Assembly: GCF_000720725.1 (NCBI RefSeq)
Contig: NZ_JOCQ01000013.1
Span: 66,105-130,104 of the forward strand
From: Streptomyces rimosus subsp. rimosus
GTDB taxonomy: Bacteria; Actinomycetota; Actinomycetes; Streptomycetales; Streptomycetaceae
Length of the DNA stretch: 64,000 nucleotides
Direction: 5' to 3'
A program made the translations under genes and the position numbers. The notes under the pieces were generated by a model that ran no database searches, had not been told where the DNA came from, and worked only from the letters and a program-made list of their open reading frames with translations. This document shows, piece after piece, positions 7,073-14,698 of this stretch. Every line of letters begins with the position of its first letter. Positions within the stretch are counted from its first letter, which is position 1.

Positions 7073-8251
7073 CTACGGCAGCGCCAGCATCCGCTCCAGC
7101 GCCAGCTTCGCGAAGCTTTCCGTCTCCGGGTCGACCTGGATGCGGTTGACGACCTTGCCCTCGGCCAGGGATTCCAGGGCCCAGACCAGGTGGGGGAGGT
7201 CGATGCGGTTCATGGTGGAGCAGAAGCAGACCGTCTTGTCGAGGAAGACGATCTCCTTGTCCTCGGCGGCGAAGCGGTTGGCCAGGCGGCGGACGAGGTT
7301 GAGTTCGGTGCCGATGGCCCACTTGGAGCCGGGCGGGGCGGCCTCCAGGGCCTTGATGATGTACTCCGTGGAGCCGACGTAGTCCGCCGCCGCCACGACC
7401 TCGTGCTTGCACTCGGGGTGGACGAGGACGTTCACGCCGGGTATGCGGGCCCGTACGTCCTCGACGGATTCGAGGGAGAAGCGGCCGTGCACGGAGCAGT
7501 GGCCGCGCCACAGGATCATCTTGGCCGCGCGCAGCTGCTCGGCGGTGAGGCCGCCGTTCGGCTTGTGCGGGTTGTAGACGACGCAGTCGTCCAGGGACAT
7601 GCCCATGTCGCGTACGGCGGTGTTGCGGCCCAGGTGCTGGTCGGGCAGGAACAGGACCTTCTCGCCCTGCTCGAAGGCCCAGTCCAGCGCGCGCTTGGCG
7701 TTGGACGAGGTGCAGATCGTGCCGCCGTGCTTGCCGGTGAAGGCCTTGATGTCGGCGGAGGAGTTCATGTACGAGACGGGGACGACCTGCTCGGCCACGC
7801 CGGCCTCGGTGAGCACGTCCCAGCACTCGGCGACCTGCTCGGCCGTGGCCATGTCGGCCATGGAGCAGCCGGCGGCCAGGTCGGGCAGCACGACCTGCTG
7901 GTCCTCGGTGGTCAGGATGTCGGCCGACTCGGCCATGAAGTGCACACCGCAGAAGACGATGTACTCGGCGTCGGGGCGGGCCGCCGCGTCGCGCGCCAGC
8001 TTGAAGGAGTCGCCGGTCACGTCCGCGAACTCGATGACCTCGTCGCGCTGGTAGTGGTGGCCGAGGACGAAGACCTTGTCCCCGAGCTTCGCCTTGGCGG
8101 CGCGGGCGCGCTCGACCAGACCGGGGTCGGACGGAGCCGGCAGGTCACCGGGGCAGTCCACGCCGCGCTCGCTCTTGGGGTCGGCCTCACGGCCGAGGAG
8201 CAGCAGCGCGAGCGGGGTCGGCTGGACGTCCAGGGGCTGGGCGGTGGTCAC
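7073..8251 (-). CDS. nadA: Quinolinate synthase NadA
   Basis: A 392-residue quinolinate synthase that condenses iminoaspartate with dihydroxyacetone phosphate to quinolinate, the first committed step to NAD. It carries a [4Fe-4S] cluster. Visible landmarks are VFVLGHHYQRDEV, FCGVHFMAESADIL, HPECKHEVV and the late KTVCFCSTMN; the Cys in the second, third and fourth blocks match the cluster ligands. GTG 8251 (VTTAQPLDVQP) is preferred because GAGAGGG lies eight bases before it; an in-frame GTG at 8260 is the alternative. It is divergent from erpA, which supplies Fe-S clusters. Two small palindromes flank a TATGAT upstream (8331-8377), a possible NAD-responsive control region. nadB and nadC are not adjacent. 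Confidence 0.96.
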   Translation of the reverse strand: MTTAQPLDVQPTPLALLLLGREADPKSERGVDCPGDLPAPSDPGLVERARAAKAKLGDKVFVLGHHYQRDEVIEFADVTGDSFKLARDAAARPDAEYIVFCGVHFMAESADILTTEDQQVVLPDLAAGCSMADMATAEQVAECWDVLTEAGVAEQVVPVSYMNSSADIKAFTGKHGGTICTSSNAKRALDWAFEQGEKVLFLPDQHLGRNTAVRDMGMSLDDCVVYNPHKPNGGLTAEQLRAAKMILWRGHCSVHGRFSLESVEDVRARIPGVNVLVHPECKHEVVAAADYVGSTEYIIKALEAAPPGSKWAIGTELNLVRRLANRFAAEDKEIVFLDKTVCFCSTMNRIDLPHLVWALESLAEGKVVNRIQVDPETESFAKLALERMLALP

Positions 8252-8330
8252 GACACGCACCCTCTCTTTTCGTCATGGCGCGGACATCGCCGCACCCGGG
8301 CGCCGGTGCTGGTGGCGCCGGGACCCTTTT

Positions 8331-8377
8331 CGTCGGTTTGACGTTATCTATCATAACCGCTTCACGTCAGTTTGACG
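8331..8377 (-). promoter_or_regulatory. Twin palindromes around a TATGAT in the nadA-erpA divergent region
   Basis: The 13-mer CGTCrGTTTGACG occurs at 8331-8343 and 8365-8377, 34 bases apart; the second copy is a perfect palindrome (CGTCA-gtt-TGACG). Between them lies the dyad GTTAT-CTATC-ATAAC, whose reverse strand contains TATGAT, a good -10 for nadA. The rest of the 316-bp nadA-erpA spacer (8252-8567) holds nothing else I can name. Regulator unknown. Confidence 0.5.
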
Positions 8378-8567
8378 ATGGCCATCGTGTCGATGTGACG
8401 CATCCCCGTATCGATCCTCACAACCGCCACCGTCCGCGTCCGTCCACCGGTGTGCGAGCATGAAAGACGAAAGGCTCCACAACACGTCGCGCCCAGCCGG
8501 AATGAATCCGGGGCCCCGGCTGTTCCAGCCGAGGGCAAGCGGTCCGTACAACCCGGGAGAGATCTAG

Positions 8568-8921
8568 ATGAGCGTTCAGGACGAGACCACCGTCGGTGAC
8601 GGCATCATCCTGTCCGACGCGGCCGCGTCGAAGGTGAAGGCCCTGCTGGAGCAGGAAGGCCGCGACGACCTCGCGCTGCGGGTGGCCGTTCAGCCCGGCG
8701 GCTGCTCCGGACTGCGCTACCAGCTCTTCTTCGACGAGCGGTCGCTGGACGGCGATGTCGTCAAGGACTTCGGCGGCGTCAAGGTCGTCACCGACCGGAT
8801 GAGCGCCCCGTACCTGGGCGGCGCCTCCATCGACTTCGTCGACACCATCGAGAAGCAGGGCTTCACGATCGACAACCCGAATGCGACGGGCTCCTGCGCC
8901 TGTGGCGACTCGTTCAACTGA
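8568..8921 (+). CDS. erpA: A-type iron-sulfur cluster carrier (ErpA/HesB family)
   Basis: A 117-residue A-type Fe-S carrier. It has the three invariant cysteines: C46 in QPGGCSGLRY and C110/C112 in the C-terminal GSCACGDSF. It receives clusters from the SUF machinery and passes them to apo-enzymes. Its divergent neighbour NadA is a [4Fe-4S] enzyme, and respiratory Fe-S proteins lie in the same window; both are plausible clients. The ATG follows GGGAGAG by seven bases. It is a single gene with a strong bidirectional terminator after it. Confidence 0.94.
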   Translation: MSVQDETTVGDGIILSDAAASKVKALLEQEGRDDLALRVAVQPGGCSGLRYQLFFDERSLDGDVVKDFGGVKVVTDRMSAPYLGGASIDFVDTIEKQGFTIDNPNATGSCACGDSFN

Positions 8922-8956
8922 GTCGTAGGCCCGGACCAGCGCGTCAGCGCGTACGA

Positions 8957-8990
8957 CGGCGGCGCTCCCCTTGTGAGGGGAGCGCCGCCG
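8957..8990. terminator. Bidirectional terminator between erpA and the convergent membrane-protein gene
   Basis: Perfect 15-bp stem (8957-8971 and 8976-8990) with a TGTG loop, extended by weaker ACGA/TCGT pairing, followed by TTGTCG on the plus strand. Confidence 0.85.
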
Positions 8991-9020
8991 TTGTCGTGTA
9001 CGCGTACGAAACCGCGGCCG

Positions 9021-10553
9021 CTACTTCGCCGGAACTTCCTTCCCGGTCGACGCATCGACCACATCCCGCCCCGCCAGCGGCTTCTCCAGCGGCACCGTCT
9101 GCGTGAACTCCTTCGCCATCTTCACGCAGATCTGGTTCGGCTTCTTGTCCTTGCCGATGACCTCGGCCTTGACGCTCTTGCCGGTCTGCTCGGCGGTCGC
9201 CGAGTACGTGCTGCACACGCCGCCCCAGAAGTGCAGCTTCAGGGACTTGCCGTCCGCGCTGACCTCGTACGACTCCAGGCCCATCGCCCCGGCCTTGCCC
9301 GACGGCTTTCCGCTGCTCGGCGGCTGCGCGGAAGTGCCGCCGTCGCCCTTCTTGACGTACTTCGGGTCGACCGCGGGGTGCGTGACCGTACCGCCGCCCG
9401 CCCGCTGCACCTTGTAGAGCCAGGAGGGCACCAGTGCCGGGCGGCCGCTGACGTACTGCATCGACAGCCCGAAGGTCGCGCCGGTCACGTCGGCGGGCTT
9501 GCGCGCGGAGGCGTTGCCCACGCACGGTTCGGCGCCCTGGCCGTCGGCCTTGTCCTGCTTCTGCGGCTCGGCCGTCGCGCAGCCGCCGGTGCCGGAGTTC
9601 GCGCCGCCGTGCGCGGCGTTCAGCCGCTCCAGCGTCTTCTCCGCGCTCTGTACGGGGTACGTGTCGCCCTTGACCGGCTGCGCCAACTGGCCGCTGCCGC
9701 CGACGACCTGGCCGTCCGAGCCGACCTGGATGTCGCTCTGCCAGCCGTATGTGGGCAGCCCGCCGACCACCGGGTTCGCGCTCACGGTCCGTACCGCGCC
9801 GGACAGTCCGCTCGCGTCCAGCTTGGCGTTCTTCTGGCCGAGCGCCGCCAGCACCGGCTGCGCGGCCTGCTTCGCCTTCTCCGGGGAGACGGCGTCCTTC
9901 TCACCGGAGTCGCCGCTGGTGCCGTCCTGGTGCGACGGGCAGCCGGGGCCGCTCGCCTGCGAGCCGTCCGAGCCCTTGCCGGGCGCGGTCTCCGCGCAGC
10001 CGGTCCCGTTGGGCGTGCCGTACTGCGAGTACGTCCACGCGCCCGAGCCGCCCTTGGCCACCTGGAGGACGGGGCTGCGCGCGTCCCGCGTCAGGCCGCC
10101 CACCTTCCAGGAGTCGCCGTCCGAGCGGACCTTGCCGGGCAGGTCCAGGGCCTTCGCCAGCTTGGCCACCGCCTCCTCGGAGACCTGGCCGCGCGGCTGG
10201 TAGACGGGGGCGGAGGCGGGGCCTTCGGGCAGCTTGCCGGTCGCCCGGTAGCCGGAGCCCTGCGGGTCGGGCTCGCCGGGGGCGATCCCGGCGTGCGAGC
10301 CGGTGCCCTTGCCCGTCGCGTAGCCGTCCAGGGCCAGGGGCGGCGGGCCGCCCTCGGGGCGGGCGCCGGCGCCGCTGTCCCCGCCGCCGGAGGCGGTCGA
10401 GGCCCAGTACGCCGCGCCGCCGCCGGCCAGCAGCACGGCCGCGGCCACCGAGGCCGCGATCAGCGGGCTGCGCCGGCGCCGGGCGGTGGTCTCCTGCGTA
10501 TCGTCGGTGGAATGCTCCCCGCCGGACGCGGGGGAGGTGTCCTCGGTGCTCAC
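9021..10553 (-). CDS. Large membrane-anchored extracytoplasmic protein of unknown function
   Basis: A 510-residue protein I cannot assign to a function. An acidic, Ser/Thr-rich cytoplasmic tail (about 1-25) and RRRR precede one membrane helix (about 29-50, LIAASVAAAVLLAGGGAAYW). A long Gly/Pro/Ser-rich extracytoplasmic region follows. It has several Cys (TGCAET, GPGCPS, GGCATA, AEPCVG, GGVCST, QICVK), suggesting disulfides outside the cell, and repeated short stretches such as PVVGGLPTYGW. The topology resembles anti-sigma factors or secreted sensor proteins, but no recognisable domain supports that. The GTG start at 10553 follows GAAGGAG. The gene is convergent with erpA. Confidence 0.75.
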   Translation of the reverse strand: MSTEDTSPASGGEHSTDDTQETTARRRRSPLIAASVAAAVLLAGGGAAYWASTASGGGDSGAGARPEGGPPPLALDGYATGKGTGSHAGIAPGEPDPQGSGYRATGKLPEGPASAPVYQPRGQVSEEAVAKLAKALDLPGKVRSDGDSWKVGGLTRDARSPVLQVAKGGSGAWTYSQYGTPNGTGCAETAPGKGSDGSQASGPGCPSHQDGTSGDSGEKDAVSPEKAKQAAQPVLAALGQKNAKLDASGLSGAVRTVSANPVVGGLPTYGWQSDIQVGSDGQVVGGSGQLAQPVKGDTYPVQSAEKTLERLNAAHGGANSGTGGCATAEPQKQDKADGQGAEPCVGNASARKPADVTGATFGLSMQYVSGRPALVPSWLYKVQRAGGGTVTHPAVDPKYVKKGDGGTSAQPPSSGKPSGKAGAMGLESYEVSADGKSLKLHFWGGVCSTYSATAEQTGKSVKAEVIGKDKKPNQICVKMAKEFTQTVPLEKPLAGRDVVDASTGKEVPAK

Positions 10554-10652
10554 CGCTTCGCTCCTTCGGCTCCGCTGAACAACTGACGTGCCCTCCTCCG
10601 TGGGGAGGACGCCGGTTGGACGGAGCCGGTGCGTCCGCGGTTCCCCGGGGTC

Positions 10653-10898
10653 TCAGTCGCCGTACTCGGACATCCCGTCGACCAGGGCAGCGGAGGAGGC
10701 GGGGACGGTGATGCCGTGCAGCTCGCGGGCGGGTGCGGGCGGCGGCTGGGGGCCGCTGCGCCAGTGCGGCGCCATCCGCGCGCAGTCGCCCAGCAGCTGG
10801 GCCATCGACTCCGGTTCGGCGGAGCCGGGGGAGCGGCGGGAGGCGACGGCGCGAACGCCGGACGAACGGGGTGTGACGCCCTTCACATGCTTGGTCAT
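10653..10898 (-). CDS. Small hypothetical protein (81 aa)
   Basis: An 81-residue basic, Pro- and Ser-rich protein (MTKHVKGVTPRSSGVRAVAS...ALVDGMSEYGD) with no domain or membrane segment I recognise. It lies 99 bases upstream of, and on the same strand as, the 510-residue membrane protein, and is divergent from the PfkB-family kinase. No clear Shine-Dalgarno is visible. Codon use is GC3-biased, which supports a real gene, but function is unknown and confidence is moderate. Confidence 0.5.
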   Translation of the reverse strand: MTKHVKGVTPRSSGVRAVASRRSPGSAEPESMAQLLGDCARMAPHWRSGPQPPPAPARELHGITVPASSAALVDGMSEYGD

Positions 10899-11039
10899 GC
10901 GGTCACCGTATGCATGCGGCGGACCGCGAAGAAAGCCCTACTAAGGGGTAGTTTCGCCTGGTGGGGGGAGATCAGGACACCCGGTACCGTTGACCAACGT
11001 CCGTCCCGTCCTTCCGCCTCCCGCAGGAGCAGACCCGTC

Positions 11040-12014
11040 GTGCGTATCGCAGTCACCGGCTCCATCGCCACCGACCACCTGATGACCTTCCCCGGCCGTT
11101 TCGCCGACCAGCTGGTCGCCGACCAGCTGCACACGGTCTCCCTCTCCTTCCTGGTCGACGAACTCGACGTACGGCGCGGCGGCGTCGGCGCCAACATCTG
11201 CTTCGGCATGGGCCAGCTCGGCACCGCGCCGATCCTGGTCGGCGCGGCCGGCAACGACTTCGAGGAGTACCGGGCCTGGCTCGACCGGCACGGCGTGGAC
11301 ACCCGCTCGGTGCGTATCTCCGAGGTCAAGCACACCGCCCGGTTCGTGTGCACCACCGACGCCGACCACAACCAGATCGGCTCGTTCTACACCGGCGCGA
11401 TGAGCGAGGCGCGGCTGATCGAGCTGCACACCGTCGCCGAGCGCGTCGGCGGCCTGGACCTCGTCCTGATCGGCGCGGACGACCCCGAGGCGATGGTCCG
11501 CCACACCGAGGAGTGCCGCACCCGCGGCATCCCCTTCGCCGCCGACTTCTCCCAGCAGATCGCCCGGATGGACGGCGAGGGCATCCGCACCCTCACCGAG
11601 GGCGCCGCGTACCTCTTCAACAACGAGTACGAAAAGGGCCTGATCGAGTCCAAGACCGGCTGGACCTCCGAGGAGATCCTGACCAAGGTCGGCACCCGGG
11701 TCACGACGCTGGGCGCCGACGGCGTGCGCATCGAGCGGGCCGGTGAGCCGGACATCGTCGTCGGCACCGCCGAGGAGAAGGCCAAGGCCGACCCGACCGG
11801 CGTCGGCGACGCCTTCCGCGCCGGCTTCCTGTCCGGCCTGGCCTGGGGCGTCGGCCTGGAGCGCGCCGCGCAGATCGGCTGCATGCTGGCCACCCTGGTC
11901 ATCGAGACCGTCGGCACCCAGGAGTACGAGCTGCACCGCAGCCACTTCATGGACCGCTTCACCAAGGCGTACGGCCACGAGGCCGCGGACGACATCCGGG
12001 CGCATCTGGTCTGA
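11040..12014 (+). CDS. PfkB/ribokinase-family carbohydrate (nucleoside) kinase
   Basis: A 324-residue PfkB-family kinase. The N-terminus VRIAVTGSIATDHLMTFPGRF is typical of the adenosine/ribokinase branch. A GGVGANICFGMGQLG block (PfkB signature 1) follows. The C-terminal signature DPTGVGDAFRAGFLSGLAWG contains the catalytic base Asp in GVGDAF. It phosphorylates a sugar or nucleoside with ATP; the exact substrate cannot be read from sequence. GTG 11040 is chosen because AGGAG sits ten bases upstream and it gives the family N-terminus; the frame stays open to 10629 but that sequence is unrelated. The gene is followed by a terminator shared with the convergent desulfurase gene. Confidence 0.9.
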   Translation: MRIAVTGSIATDHLMTFPGRFADQLVADQLHTVSLSFLVDELDVRRGGVGANICFGMGQLGTAPILVGAAGNDFEEYRAWLDRHGVDTRSVRISEVKHTARFVCTTDADHNQIGSFYTGAMSEARLIELHTVAERVGGLDLVLIGADDPEAMVRHTEECRTRGIPFAADFSQQIARMDGEGIRTLTEGAAYLFNNEYEKGLIESKTGWTSEEILTKVGTRVTTLGADGVRIERAGEPDIVVGTAEEKAKADPTGVGDAFRAGFLSGLAWGVGLERAAQIGCMLATLVIETVGTQEYELHRSHFMDRFTKAYGHEAADDIRAHLV

Positions 12015-12031
12015 TCCGGCCGGGGTAGGGG

Positions 12032-12057
12032 GCGGCGGGCCCGGAGTGGCCCGCCGC
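12032..12057. terminator. Hairpin between convergent kinase and desulfurase genes
   Basis: Perfect 10-bp stem GCGGCGGGCC / GGCCCGCCGC (12032-12041, 12048-12057) with a 6-base loop, in the 48-bp gap between two convergent stop codons. Confidence 0.75.
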
Positions 12058-12062
12058 TTCGC

Positions 12063-13454
12063 TCAGACCCGGCGCCGCACCACATACGCGGCGCCGCGCT
12101 CCGCCGCCCGCTCGCCCACGTACTCCTGGCCCCGCATCTCGCACCACGCGGGAATGTCCAGCCGCGCCGCCTCGTCGTCCGCCAGGACGGTCAGCGTGGC
12201 GCCCACCGGTACGTCGCCGATCACCTTCGCCAGTTCGATGACGGGCAGCGGGCAGCGCTTGCCGAGCGCGTCCACGACCGGCCCGGCGGCGGCTTCCGGT
12301 CCGGCCGCTCGCGGTTCGGCGGCCGACGGGGCGCCCAGTTGCTCCCGTACGGAACGGACCGCCTCCGGGAGGACGTCCAGGAAGCGGTCGACGTCGGCCT
12401 CCGCGGTGCCGGACGGCAGCGACACCCGTACGTTGCCCTCGGACAGTACGCCCATCGCCCGCAGCACATGGCTCGGCGTCAGTGTGCTGGACGTACAGGA
12501 CGAGCCGGACGAGACGGAGAAGCCCGCCCGGTCCAGCTCGTGCAGCAAGGTCTCTCCGTCGACATAGAGACACGAGAAGGTCACCACGTGGGGGAGCCGG
12601 CGCAGCGGATCGCCGACGACCTCGGTGTCCGGCACCGTATCGGCCACCCGGGCCCGGATACGGTCCACCAGCTCCCGCAGCCGCGCTCCCTCGGCCGCCG
12701 CCCCGGCCTGTACGGCGCGCAGCGAGGCGACTGCCGCGACCACGGCGGGCAGGTTCCCGAAGCCCGGTACCCTGCCGGACTCGCGCTCGTCCTGCGGGCC
12801 CTGCGGCGCGAACCGGGTGCCCTTGCGGACGACCAGCAGCCCCACGCCGGGCGGCCCGCCCCACTTGTGCGCGCTGCCCGTCAGCAGCGACCAGGCGCCG
12901 CCCACCGGGCCCCAGGGCAGCGACTGGGCGGCGTCCACCAGCAGCGGCACCCCCGCCTCCCGGCAGGCCGCGGCGGCCTCTTCCACGGGCTGTTCGGTGC
13001 CCACCTCGTGATTGGCGGACTGCAGGACGGCCAGTGCGGTGTCCGGGCGCAGCGCCGCGGCGAGGTCCCCGGCGGCCACCCGGCCCGTACGGTCCACACC
13101 GACCTCGGTCACCGTGCCGCCCGCCGCCTCGTGGGCCGCGGCGGCGTGCAGGACGGAGGAGTGCTCCACCGCGGAGTGGACCAGATGGCGGCCGACACGC
13201 CGACGCGCGGCGAGCGTGCCGGACATGGCCGAATGCACCGACTGCGTCCCCGAAGGGGTGAAAACCAGCTCGTCGGGTCGACAGCCGACGGCCTCCGCCG
13301 CGGCCTCCCGCGCCGCGTCCAGCAGCAGCCGGGCGCGGCGGCCCTCCCGGTAGGGGCGGGCCGGGTCGGCCCAGCCCTCGTCGAGCGAGGCGAGCAGGGC
13401 CTCACGGGCGACCGGGTGCAGGGGAGCGGCCGAGGCGGCATCGAAGTAGGACAC
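12063..13454 (-). CDS. Cysteine desulfurase fused to a TusA sulfur-transfer domain
   Basis: A 463-residue two-domain protein. Residues 1 to about 370 form a NifS/IscS-type cysteine desulfurase: PLP Lys197 in SAHKWGG, Asp174 in LLVDAAQS, and the persulfide Cys320 in SSGSSCTSS. Residues about 392-463 form a TusA-like domain with Cys401 in the GKRCPLPVIELA motif. Desulfurase transfers sulfur from Cys to a persulfide; TusA accepts and relays it, for example to tRNA thiolation or cofactor synthesis. The fusion implies direct intramolecular transfer, with an Ala/Pro-rich linker (about 375-392). GTG 13454 gives the family start VSYFDAASAAP; longer frames are unsupported. It is divergent from ctaC with about 280 bp between. 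Confidence 0.93.
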   Translation of the reverse strand: MSYFDAASAAPLHPVAREALLASLDEGWADPARPYREGRRARLLLDAAREAAAEAVGCRPDELVFTPSGTQSVHSAMSGTLAARRRVGRHLVHSAVEHSSVLHAAAAHEAAGGTVTEVGVDRTGRVAAGDLAAALRPDTALAVLQSANHEVGTEQPVEEAAAACREAGVPLLVDAAQSLPWGPVGGAWSLLTGSAHKWGGPPGVGLLVVRKGTRFAPQGPQDERESGRVPGFGNLPAVVAAVASLRAVQAGAAAEGARLRELVDRIRARVADTVPDTEVVGDPLRRLPHVVTFSCLYVDGETLLHELDRAGFSVSSGSSCTSSTLTPSHVLRAMGVLSEGNVRVSLPSGTAEADVDRFLDVLPEAVRSVREQLGAPSAAEPRAAGPEAAAGPVVDALGKRCPLPVIELAKVIGDVPVGATLTVLADDEAARLDIPAWCEMRGQEYVGERAAERGAAYVVRRRV

Positions 13455-13735
13455 GCCCCTGACGCTAGCGCGTCCGGATCCGGGGGCCGGGCACGGCGTC
13501 AGATGACCGGCGGAGCCCGGCATTCCGGGGCGCGGGGGCCGTCCCCCGGATGCCGCAGCCACCCCTTCGGAGGGCGGTGCGGCGCGTTGGGCACCCTCCC
13601 CGCGCGACCCCAAATAGCGTCCAGTAGGGTTTGGTCCGCATAAACATCCAAACCCCTGCCCGTGCCAGGGCCGGCGACCGACCAGCGAGACGGCCGCAGC
13701 CGGTCTCGCGGGCGAGACTCTCGGGAAGGCGCTAC

Positions 13736-14698
13736 GTGAGTCCCAACGGCTCCGACCGCTCGTCGCGGCGCCCGATGCGGCGGAAGCTGCCGCAGGTGCT
13801 GGCTGCGGGACTGGTCCTGGCAACCGCGACCGGTTGCACATACAAGGACTTTCCCAACCTCGGCATGCCCAATCCGGCTACTGAAGAGGCGCCGCGGATC
13901 CTCTCCCTTTGGCAGGGCTCCTGGGCCGCCGCCCTCGCAGTGGGCGTGCTGGTGTGGGGCCTGATCATCTGGAGCTGGATCTTCCACCGCCGCAGCCGGA
14001 CCAAGGTGGAGGTCCCCGCACAGACGCGGTACAACATGCCCATCGAGGCGTTGTACACCATCGTTCCGTTCATCATCATCGCGGTGCTCTTCTACTTCAC
14101 CGCGCGCGATGAGAGCGAACTCCTCAAGACTTCCAAGAAGCCCGACCACGTCATCAACGTGGTGGGCTATCAGTGGAGCTGGGCGTTCAACTACCTGGAG
14201 AACGTGGACGGCAAGGCCGACACCACGAACATCAACTCCAAGGAACTCTCCGCGATCCCGGACAAGTGGAAGAAGAACGTCCCCGCCGGCGCCGACGGCG
14301 TGTACGACGAGGGCATCCCGGGCACGCGGAACCCGCAGACCGGCAACCCCGGCCCGACGCTGTGGCTGCCCAAGGGCGAGACGGTCCAGTTCGTCCTGAC
14401 GTCGCGTGATGTCATCCACTCGTTCTGGGTGGTGCCGTTCCTGATGAAGCAGGACGTCATCCCCGGCCACACCAATGTCTTCGAGGTGACCCCCAACAAG
14501 GAGGGCACCTTCATGGGCAAGTGCGCCGAGCTCTGCGGCGTCGACCACTCCCGGATGCTCTTCAACGTCAAGGTCGTCTCCCCCGAGAAGTACCGGGAGC
14601 ACCTGAAGGACCTGGCGAAGAAGGGCCAGACCGGTTACCTGCCGTCGGGCATCAAGCAGACGGATCACGCCAGGAACGCGGAGACCAACAACAAGTGA
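13736..14698 (+). CDS. ctaC: Cytochrome c oxidase subunit II
   Basis: A 320-residue subunit II of aa3-type oxidase. A lipoprotein-type signal ends at LATATGC (Cys34). Two membrane helices follow (about 55-78 and 95-118), then the extracytoplasmic CuA domain: H228 in DVIHSFWV and C263, C267, H271, M274 in CAELCGVDHSRM. All CuA ligands are present. CuA receives electrons from the bc1 complex; in actinobacteria the two complexes form a supercomplex. GTG 13736 follows GGGAAGG. The stop overlaps the ctaD start by four bases (GTGA), and ctaF follows in the same way. A TAGGGT (13625-13630) about 105 bp upstream may be the -10. Confidence 0.96.
   Translation: MSPNGSDRSSRRPMRRKLPQVLAAGLVLATATGCTYKDFPNLGMPNPATEEAPRILSLWQGSWAAALAVGVLVWGLIIWSWIFHRRSRTKVEVPAQTRYNMPIEALYTIVPFIIIAVLFYFTARDESELLKTSKKPDHVINVVGYQWSWAFNYLENVDGKADTTNINSKELSAIPDKWKKNVPAGADGVYDEGIPGTRNPQTGNPGPTLWLPKGETVQFVLTSRDVIHSFWVVPFLMKQDVIPGHTNVFEVTPNKEGTFMGKCAELCGVDHSRMLFNVKVVSPEKYREHLKDLAKKGQTGYLPSGIKQTDHARNAETNNK

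Noticed and set aside
6970..7149. Small ORF with a good Shine-Dalgarno before ATG 6970
   Set aside because: It passes through the perfect nadA terminator stem and continues antisense to nadA with a Pro/Ala/Arg-rich product.
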